A stretch of DNA of 64,000 bases from Pleurodeles waltl (Eukaryota > Chordata > Amphibia > Caudata > Salamandridae). This document shows, piece by piece, positions 55,458 to 64,000 of this stretch. The notes under the pieces were generated by a model that saw nothing but the letters and a program-made list of their open reading frames with translations, did no database searches and was not told where the DNA came from. A program made the position numbers and the translations under genes. Each line of letters begins with the position of its first letter. Position 1 is the stretch's first letter. The stretch covers positions 59,081,533 through 59,145,532 of the forward strand of contig NC_090444.1 in assembly GCF_031143425.1 (NCBI RefSeq), read 5' to 3'.

Positions 55458-58433
55458 GTAGTGGGTACCAAGGGGTACTTACACTCTGTACTAGGTCCAG
55501 TTATCCCTTATTAGTGTAGAAGAGGTGTTTCTAGCAGCTTAGGCTGATAGAAGGTAGCTATAGCAGAGCAGCTTAGGCTGAACTAGGAGACATGCAAAGC
55601 TCCTACTATACCACTGGTGTCATATGCACAATATCATAAGAAAACACAATACACAGATATACTAAAAATAAAGGTACTTTATTTTTATGACAATATGCCA
55701 AAAGTATCTCAGTGAGTACCCTCAGTATGAGGATGCCAAATATACACAAGATATATGTACACAATACCAAAAATATGCAGTAATAGCAAAAGGAAGTAAT
55801 GCAAGCAATGTAAACTTACAGTAGATTGCAAACGGAGCACATAGGTATAGGGGCAACACAAACCATATACTCCAAAAGTGGAATGCAAACCACGAATGGA
55901 CCCCAAAACTATGTGAGCTTGTAGAGGGTCGCTGGGACTGTAAGAAAACAGTGAGGGTTAGAAAAATAGCCCACCCCAAGACCCTGAAAAGTAGGTATAA
56001 AGTGCACCTATAACCCCCAGAGAGCACAGAAGTCATGATAGGGGGTTTCTGCAAGGAAGACCAACACCAGCAAAGCAACAACAGTGGATTTCCGGACCTG
56101 AGTACCTGTGAAACAAGGGGACCAAGTCCAAGAGTCGCGACAATGTCGAGAGTGGACAGATGCCCAGGAAATGCCAGCTGAGGGTGCAAAGAAGCTGCCA
56201 CCGGATAGTAGAAGCTGTGGATTCTGCAAGAACAAAGAGGGCTAGAAACTTCCCCTTTAGAGGATGGATGTCCCACGTCGTGAAGAAGCTTGTAGAGGTG
56301 TTCCCACGCAGAAAGACCGCAAACAAGCCTTGCTAGCTGCAAGGGTCGCGGTTAGGGTTTTTGGATGCTGCTGTGGCCCAGGAGGGACCAGGATGTCACC
56401 ACTTGGATGAAAAGGCAGAGGGGGTGCCCAGCAATTCAGTGAGCCCTCACAGAAGCAGGCAGCACCCGCAGAAGTACCAGAACAGGCACTTGGAAGAGGA
56501 GTGAACCGGAGTCCACCCGAAGACACAAAAGGGAGTCCCACGACGCCGGAGGACAACTCAGAAGGTTGTGCACTGCACGTTAGAGTGTCGGGGACCCAGG
56601 CTTGGCTGTGCACGAAGGAAATCCTGGAAGAGTGCACAGGAGCCGGAGCAGCTGCAAATCACGTGGTACCCAGCAATGCAGTCTAGCGTGGGGAGGCAAG
56701 GACTTACCTCCACCAAACTTGGACTGAAGAGTCACTGGACTGTGGGAGTCACTTGGACAGAGTTTCTGAGTTCCAGGGACCACGCTTGTCGTGCTGAGAG
56801 GGGACCCAGAGGACCGGTGATGCAGTCTTTTGTTGCCTGCGGTTGCAGGGGGAAGATTCCGTCGACCCACGGGAGATTTCTTCAGAGCTCCTGGTGCAAG
56901 AAGGAGTCAGGCTACCCCCAGAGCATGCACCACCAGGAAACAGTCGAGAAGGCAGCAGGATAAGCGATACAAGGTTGCAGTAGTCGTCGTTGCTTCTTTG
57001 TTGCGGTTTTGCAGGCATCCTGAGCAGTCAGCGGTCGATCCTTTGGCAGAAGGTGAAGAGAGAGATGCAGAGGAACTCTGGTGAGCTCTTGCATTCGTTA
57101 TCTGAAGAATTCCCCAAAGCAGAGACCCTAAATAGCCAGAAAAGTAGGTTTGGCTACCTAGGAAGGAGGATAGGCCAATAACACAGGTAAGAGCCTATAA
57201 GAAGGAGTCTGTGACGTCACCTGCTGGCCCTGGCCACTCAGAGCAGTCCAGTGTGCCAGCACACCTCTGAATCCAAGATGGCAGAGGTCTGGGGCACGCT
57301 TGAGGAGCTCTGGGCACCTCCCCTGGGAGGTGCAGGTCAGGGGAGTGGTCACTCCCCTTTCCTTTGTTCAGTTTCGCGCCAGAGCAGGGCTGGGGGATCC
57401 CTGAACCGGTGTAGACTGGCTTATGCACAGATGGGCACCATCTGTGCCCATCAAAGCATTTCCAGAGGCTGGGGGAGGCTACTCCTCCCCAGCCCTGACA
57501 CCTTTTTCCAAAGGGAGAGGGTGTAACACCCTCTCTCTGAGGAAGTCCTTTGTTCTGCCTTCCTGGGCCAGGCCTGGCTGGACCCCAGGAGGGCAGAAAC
57601 CTGTCTGAGGGGTTGGCAGCAGCTGCAGTGAAACCCCGGGAAAGGCAGTTTGGCAGTACCCGGGTCTGTGCTAGAGACTCGGGGGATCATGGAATTGTCT
57701 CCCCAATGCCAGAATGGCAGAATGGCATTGGGGTGACAATTCCATGATCTTAGACATGTTACATGGCCATGTTCGGAGTTACCATTGTGACGCTATACAT
57801 AGGTAGTGACCTATGTATAGTGCACGCGTAAAAATGGTGTCCCTGCACTCACAAAGTCCGGGGAATTTGCCATGAACGATGTGGGGGCACCTTGGCTAGT
57901 GCCAGGGTGCCTACACACTAAGTAACTTAGCACCCAACCATCACCAGGTGAAGGTTAGACATATAGGTGACTTATAAGTTACTTAAGTGCAGTGATAAAT
58001 GGCTGTGAAATAACGTGGACGTTATTTCACTCAGCCTGCAGTGGCAGGCCTGTGTAAGAATTGTCAGAGCTCCCTATGAGTGGCAAAAGAAATACTGCAG
58101 CCCATGGGGATCTCCTGGAACCCCAATACCCTGGGTACCTCAGTACCATATACTAGGGAATTATAAGGGTGTTCCAGTATGCCAATGTGAATTGGTGAAA
58201 TTGGTCACTAGCCTGTTAGTGACAATTTAGAAAGCAGAGAGAGCATAACTACTGAGGACCTGGTTAGCAGAGCCTCAGTGAGACGGTTAGCCATCACACA
58301 GGGAACACATACAGGGCACACTTATGAGCACTGGGGCCCTGGCTGGCAGGGTCCCAATGACACATACACTAAAACAACATATATACAGTGAAATATAGGG
58401 GTAACATGCCAGGCAAGATGGTACTTTCCTACA
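55458..58433 (-). mobile_element. Long solo LTR of a second gypsy-like family (2976 bp)
   Basis: It starts TGTAGTGGGTACCAAGG and ends GGTACTTTCCTACA on the plus strand, giving TG...CA ends on either strand. Continuity of the LINE endonuclease on both sides proves it is an insertion. No gag or pol is inside. The flanks TGGCT and GATTG do not match, so a target duplication is absent or decayed. It differs from the 29121 family but shares short blocks (GCTGCAG.CC, CCCTGGGTA). The interior contains three strong hairpins. Confidence 0.75.
57686..58037. repeat. Three hairpins inside the LTR
   Basis: About 57686-57751: arms starting ATCATGGAATTGTC and ending GACAATTCCATGAT, roughly 27 of 28 bases paired around GAATGGCAGAA. 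About 57793-57825: GCTATACATAGGT/ACCTATGTATAGTG. About 58002-58037: GTGAAATAACGT/ACGTTATTTCAC within GGCTG...CAGCC. Confidence 0.85.
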
Positions 58434-59716
58434 GATTGCTGGTGGAGAAAATAGGTTCGGTATCATGACGAGCTGTTTGGGGCCGAGGTTGGAGAGGTTG
58501 TCGAGCAGGGTGGCGGTGTTGTTGTCGTTTGTGTCCTCGAGGTGGAAGTTTAAGTCACCGAGGAGTATGTAGTCAGTGGATGCGAAAGCGCGCGTGCTGA
58601 TGTTGTCAGTGATGGAGTCGCTGAACTGCTGTCAGGGGCCACGGGGCCTGTAGATGAGGGCCCCTCAGAGGGTGGCATTTGGGTCAGTATGGATCTGGAA
58701 GTGCAGGTGTTCGGCGGTGCTGAGGGTGTCTTCGGCACTCATCGTGATCCTGAGGGAGTTCTTGTGGATGATGGTGATGCCTCCTCCTGGTTTGTTGGAG
58801 CAGTCCCTGTGGGTGATCTTGTAGCCGTCCGGGATGGCTATGGCGATGTCAGGCACTAAGGAGGGGTTCATCCAGGTCTCGGTCAGGAAGGCGACGTCTG
58901 GGGAGGATGAGTCGAGTAGATTTGTAGATTCCATAGCTCTACTGCATGCTTGTGGACAGAGCGGGTGTTGAGGAGGATACATCTGAGATGGTTGCGTCCT
59001 GCCTTGTGCGTCGGTCATTGGCATGGATGCTGGTGAAGGTGCAGTTCCGGCAGGAGAAGGGTCCCACGGGTGGTCTGTAGGGAGGCTTGAAGGCAGGCAG
59101 GAGAGCAGCCGGTGTTGAAGGCATCGAGGGTTGTAGTGAAGAAGTGCGTGGCGGCGGTGGGGGGGGGAAGGGAGCTAGGGGATCTGTCGCTGAGCGCACA
59201 CACGCAGATGGCCGCACGCAGATGGGCTTGCCTTTGGCATGCCAGCGATGCGTCTGCTGCGCGCGGCCACACAGCACCCGCCATTAAGTAAGGCGGTGGG
59301 GGAGGAGAGGACAGCTGGGAGGCGGGAGCAGGGATGAAAAATGGTGCAAAAAAGGGGGCGGAGCAGCAGCAGCAGGGGAGAGATGGGGAAGAGTGAAAGT
59401 GAGAGAGAGAGAGCAGAGTGAGAGAAACACGAGGAAGAGAGTACGGAAGCAAAAGGAGCACAAAGGGACAGAAGAGTAGAGAGCAAAGCAGAGAAAGGAG
59501 GAGAAAAGGAGGAGAGAGGCAGAAGGTAGCCTAGTAGGAAAGCAGAGCTCTCCCACTAGACACGAGGGATGATGCGCAGGCAGAAGCCTGCTGGTGGAGG
59601 AGGGCCTCGAACTCCTAACAGGGGTCAGGAGTTCAGTGGAGCCAGGGAAAGGGTTCTACTTGCAAGGTGGAGCCTGGGGAGGCCGAGCAGTGTACTGACC
59701 AGATCAGTGGTATTGC

Positions 59717-62312
59717 GCCTTCAAAAGTAGTTTAATATTGAGTACTGTTCATGCTGTTGTAATTGATAATGATATCACATTTCATAATATATATAGATAG
59801 TATAACAACCTTTGGCAAAGGCAATAGGTCTGGAGTTTTCTGTAAGTGAAAGTGCTTCCTTATAGATTGAGTGGATGGGTGGGTGAATGAATATGAGAAA
59901 GATGTACGTGGACAGAGGTATACTTTCAGGTATGCAGTCATCATTCATGTATTCAGACGCTCATCAACCCATTATTCAAGCCGTTCATTCCCACATTCAC
60001 CATGAATAGGAATTTTTACTTATGGGAAACAGCCTGATCTAGTGGGAGATTGATGTTGCACCCTTTCACTGCCCTTTCCATAAATACATTTTATCAAATG
60101 TTTCTCCTGCGCCTACTTTCCTTCAGCCTTGTATGAAGACATCTCATTCAGTTGAACTTCTCACCTACTGCAAATGTTGATCTTGTTGCTTTTGGAATTA
60201 GAATGTGTTCATCACCCATCGCCCTGTGTTTGAATGTTGATAACCAACTAAAATGCTCCTTGTAAAAAAACAGGCACAATCGAAGGTGCACATGTTTCAT
60301 AAATGACATGTGGGTCCAATGTTCTTTCATGTTATTTTGCTCCATTGTTGTTGCATTTATGGAGCTTTATACCCCTGATGAGGCACTGAGGCGCATAGGT
60401 GGATGGGTAGCACACTGCACCCTGGGGAGTGCTTGGATGTATGAGTCTTGACACTATAGGGAGGTGTGTGTGGTGAACGCTTTGGTGTCATACCAAACTG
60501 CCTGACCCAAGTAGTGCTCTTCTCTTAGGTAACCACACCTAGGCAGGTGATCGGATGTAGAGGCGTGAGAGATACAGCGCACAAGCTTTACATTCATTTA
60601 TTTGTTCTATCTGATTCTACCTGATTATTCTGGTGTCTACAGATCCACCTCTGAGCACAGCAAGAGCACTTCCAACCACCAACAGCTGAGGGAGGCTGTA
60701 CTTACATCCCTCTCTCTGTAGACACATCTAATCAGTGCCTCCTCACTCCACATTTACAGGGGCTGGTGTGGTGGCCTCTGGTGAAAAGGAGATGTCCCTT
60801 GCTACAACAGTTTAGGAAGGCCCGGATTTTAAGACATAAAAGCAAATATTATGCTTTTTTAACTTGTTAGTTTTATTATAGCAGACATGAGTCACAGAAC
60901 ACTACACTTCCCAGCAGGGCTGGGGTCACAAACTACACGAGGAGGGGGAAGTGAAACCACCAATCGTTAACGAGCTATGCACTTATAGAGCAGTCACCAG
61001 GAAGTAACAACCTGTTTTCTTGTGTGAGGACATATTAAACTCTTCATTCAAATCTTCAGACGACTCATTGCAAAGATTCAGAAGCCTGGGCATTTGAGCC
61101 TAATGTGTCCTGTTGAGATGAATCCTTAGGAAGAACCAGGGGTTGTAGCAATTGAAGCTTAAACGATTAATCAAGAACTTTGGTAGTATAGAAAATGTAA
61201 TGGGAGGGAAATAATACACCTGACAAATCTAGACTGTGAAGTTATAATATTCAACTCTGTGTCTTTAATAAAGTCAGGTCTTTCTTGCACTAGTCTTAGC
61301 TGAGAAAATCTGCATGTGATTACAAGACCATCAAATGATTGGCCAAAGCTCATTCACTACTGATAACTTGGCATGAGCCACCAGTTTGCAATAAAACATC
61401 CTGAATGTTGACACTCTGGACCAATCAGAAGATCTACAAATGTCCTCTGATCTTCCTGCATGTACAAAGGTTCTGAAGGCCACGTCCTCCCTAGTGAAAT
61501 GAACCTCATAAGATTCTGTATCTTTTTCAGCACAAGACATAGCCTTAGCGTAAGGCTAAGGTAGAACAAGATAAAGGAGTATGGGTTTTTAGAAAGATTA
61601 ACATATGAGAAGGGGATGTTCTTAAATCAGTAGTCTTTAATTCAGATTAATTAAGGCCTCTACACACAACTTTGGATAGGAAGGAGCACTAGGATATTCA
61701 CCACTAATGAAGGTATTCTTCATGCGTCTGTCAACAAAAAAGAACACCCCCAAAGGAGAATAATGTTTTGTAAAAACACCCGGAGCGCTATCATTCAATA
61801 CTCTTTAGAAAAAAAAATCAAGCAGATTAGGGAGGTCAGTTTTGCAATGATAGGGAGTTGTTGTCAAACCGCGTTTGGAACAATGGCAGAATTAGATTAA
61901 CATCCCATGTTGATGAATAATGGAGCTTAAAGGGTGAAATATATGATTTCTAACAACAATTTACAGACTAAAGGATGTTCCTATATGAGTTTATTTTAAA
62001 ACCATTCAAAGCCACCTTAATATCAATGGCGTAATGAAATTTGAGGGCCGTCCCCTGCAAAATACATAGAGGGGGCCCCTTCAAACTCATCCAGGAGCTG
62101 TCAGGCCAGGGTATTGTGCTGAGGGGGGCACTGGAGCTCATGGCCCACCCCGCACGAGGGAGCTGCAGGAGCCTTTGTTATGGCTTTGCTTAATATCTGT
62201 TCTGTAGCCGTTAATAGTCATGAAATAATTGCCCTGTGACACCAATGAGCCAAGTACATTCAGAATTTACTCTAAGTCTTGATGGTACCGGGGGACCAGG
62301 AAGAACGTCTTT
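59717..62312. other. No recognisable gene
   Basis: Only short open frames. ATTAAACTCTTCATTCAAAT at about 61033 echoes the tail-like sequence at 45285. No element ends are resolved. Confidence 0.5.
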
Positions 62313-62320
62313 GTCTAGCA

Positions 62321-62797
62321 CAGTGGTCTTCAAACTATTTAATGGTGCCCCCCCCACAAGTGGAAAAAAATCGCCCCCCTTAAAAAGTTTCACAATTATT
62401 TTATTAAACTGGCAATGTTTAAATATGTCTAGACTTATTAAACATTGCAGTTAAGTTCTGTTACCAATTTATAATTGCAATCAAATACATCATTTCCAAA
62501 GATATTATTCTGGTCAGGCAGGTATTAATAACGTGTAAATGTATCCACAGTGTGATTATTAAATATGGGGGTGAGGGGGTTTAAATAATAGTTAAAGCCC
62601 CTTCCCTTTTGACACCTTCTCCCAGCCAGGATATAAATGACGAAAGATGTTAGTGATGCCCCATTACAGAGCATTTTACTGCCGCAAACAAAACACTGTT
62701 ATCAGTATAATCCTTCTTTTGGCCAGAGCCTGGCGCCCCCCCTGGAATGACTTGAGGCAACCCTAGGGGGGCCTGCCTCCCAGTTTGAAGACCCCTG
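62321..62797. mobile_element. hAT-like MITE (477 bp)
   Basis: The left end CAGTGGTCTTCAAACTATTT and the inverted right end CAGGGGTCTTCAAACTGGGA are terminal inverted repeats of Charlie type. GTCTAGCA flanks both sides perfectly (62313-62320, 62798-62805). It has no transposase. Confidence 0.92.
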
Positions 62798-62805
62798 GTC
62801 TAGCA

Positions 62806-64000
62806 GCTGAATGTAAAAGGCCTGTCTGTGACCAAGAATACCAGAAGGTTTAGAAGCCGTCATAGCAGGGATGCTTGGGAACTTAACGTTGGAACGTGTT
62901 CTTCTCACCGCTAAGATCGCAGAGGCAGCTGGAACCCAACAACCTGGAAACAACCCGATGGATTTAGAAAATAAGATTACTGGTACCCATCCAATGATCC
63001 CAAGGGAAGAGGGTTTGGAAACAAGCAGTAAACGAACACAACAAGCTAAAAAAAGAAAGGTAACAACAGGTGTGGGTTTGTCCTTAAGGAGAAAGCGAAT
63101 GAAGGGTCACTGTTCTTACCCTTGGATTTCAAATTCTGTCCAAAACTACTCTTCTAGTCAGTCCCTTGCTATTCTAATAATCATAACAATGGTAACAGAA
63201 TCTAACTACAAAACACCCACCTGAGGTTCTTGAGTAGTTTGCAAGGCCAACTCCTACAACATATCATGTTATCAGCACACAATATTACTCAGTGGGTTAA
63301 GTTTTGGTAACAAGCACACATATCATGCTGCACAATAGATATAAGACCCCCCCACACTTGTGGGGGGCCATGGAAGTTTTAGTTTTGGAAACTGATAACT
63401 TCACATTATACCATACAAGACGATAAATCCCAGGATCAAGGTATAAATCCCTGAATCAAGGTATTCAACAAATCACAAGATGCAGTTTCAAGCTGCTGTT
63501 ATTCACACAGACTGCCAAACAACAAAACAGACCACAGGGTCTAATTCTCTAGGCCCACTGTTGGCATTGCTTCCCTAGGAGGGATGATGTTGCAAAAAAG
63601 TCTTACTAAAGCATCCTCTGCAAAGCATATGAAAAGTAAGTTGCAGGTGCTGCTAGTTATGGTGATAGTATTGCCCATCGGACCAAAGATTGAGCTCCAA
63701 AGGGGCACAATGACTTGTCTGCAATCCCTAGGATTATTGGAGTCTCCTGTTTGCCTAGCAATGGGAGTCTGAAGCTATCCCAAACTGGAGCGAAGGGCCA
63801 CTGGACTGCCTCACTGGAATTTCCTAATGTGTAGCAATGAGACTTCCAGGGGCATGGTTTAAATACAGTGCAGGAAAACAAAATGGCCCCCTTCAGGTCC
63901 AGCATCTTGCGAGGGAGCCCCAGCCACTGAGGTCCCTTCACTGCAATCAGAGAAGCTCAGGCACAGCTCAGGCACAGCCAGTCAGGGATGACCGAAAGTA
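62806..64000. other. No recognisable gene
   Basis: An open frame at 62871-63224 (+) has no recognisable domain. A small hairpin CCCCCCACA/TGTGGGGGG lies at about 63348-63367. Confidence 0.5.

Larger units (their letters stand above)
53258..59024 (-). pseudogene. LINE 2 ORF2: endonuclease and reverse transcriptase, interrupted
   Basis: Order on the minus strand: endonuclease N-terminus with SSSPDVAFLTETWMNPSL (about 58880), LTR insertion, endonuclease C-terminus with TDHRCIHFSF (about 55385), linker, then an uninterrupted 470-codon RT segment from 54670. RT has SQSGFRSNHSTKTAF, motif A LSVAFNTVCHH (Asp to Asn, about 54335), GAPQGSSLSLTLYNVYM, and motif C YADNTQLIL (second Asp to Asn, about 54080). 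It ends with WNTLPTHLHQTKELLTFRK and WLFEQ. Both catalytic motifs are altered, so this RT is inactive even though its frame is long. The open 470 codons suggest fairly recent decay. Confidence 0.88.
53165..59716 (-). mobile_element. L2/CR1-group LINE (LINE 2), split by an LTR
   Basis: The plus-strand left end, AATCAATCAATCAATCAGG then GTAAAGCGCACTACTCACC, is the 3' end, as in LINE 1. Reverse transcriptase lies at 53258-54670, endonuclease parts at 54938-55457 and 58434-59024, and a single GC-rich 5' UTR unit to about 59716. LTR 55458-58433 divides the endonuclease. CCTTCAA occurs at both outer flanks (53160 region and 59719 region), a weak candidate target duplication. It has the same family and orientation as LINE 1. 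Confidence 0.85.

Noticed and set aside
63348..63367. Short GC hairpin considered as a terminator-like or RNA element
   Set aside because: A single 9-bp stem in eukaryotic intergenic DNA has no supported function.

Overview
This is eukaryotic, almost certainly vertebrate, DNA. The best fit is a salamander with a giant genome, probably a newt. I infer this from the density of nested transposons, long Ty3/gypsy LTRs of 2.6-3.0 kb, L2/CR1-type LINEs, PIF/Harbinger and hAT elements, and one intact exon of an amphibian-type GPR139-like receptor. The species call rests on family recognition, not on a search. There are no bacterial operons, CRISPR arrays, rRNAs or tRNAs.

Layout. 1-6597 is a decayed Harbinger transposon (copy 1). 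Its transposase gene is split by a solo gypsy LTR (1735-4375), and its right end stops at an AT-rich simple repeat. 7430-13365 is a ~0.5 kb tandem dimer that received a near full-length LINE (7921-12942, minus). That LINE carries a hAT-like element (8817-9872), which itself holds a MIR-like SINE piece and a palindromic MITE. 14833-15698 is a Harbinger-like non-autonomous element with a run of six hairpins. 16224-18956 looks like another LTR. 19378-20327 is the only convincing host gene: the terminal coding exon of a GPR139-like class A GPCR. A small MITE (20474-20626) and a 124-bp tandem repeat follow.

23757-43895 is a three-layer nest. An old LINE was hit by a Harbinger element (24631-43752, 16-bp TIRs, TGT target duplication). 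That element was later hit by a young Ty3/gypsy element (29121-39567, 2.69-kb LTRs, GCACC duplication). The Harbinger element without its guest is about 8.7 kb. It has three genes: a Myb/SANT DNA-binding protein (+), a DDE transposase with one ~100-bp intron (-), and a divergently transcribed spliced third protein (+). The gypsy element encodes gag, protease, integrase, reverse transcriptase and RNase H in that order. Integrase before RT is the Gmr1-type arrangement, which is unusual for Ty3/gypsy. A single UAG in RT breaks an otherwise open 1593-codon frame.

47222-52034 is a gag-only endogenous retrovirus remnant with two recognisable LTRs. 53165-59716 is a second LINE of the same family as the first, split by a ~3-kb LTR (55458-58433) and with RT active-site substitutions. 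62321-62797 is a hAT-like MITE with a perfect 8-bp target duplication. The remaining stretches hold nothing I can identify and are probably intron or intergenic DNA with older repeats.
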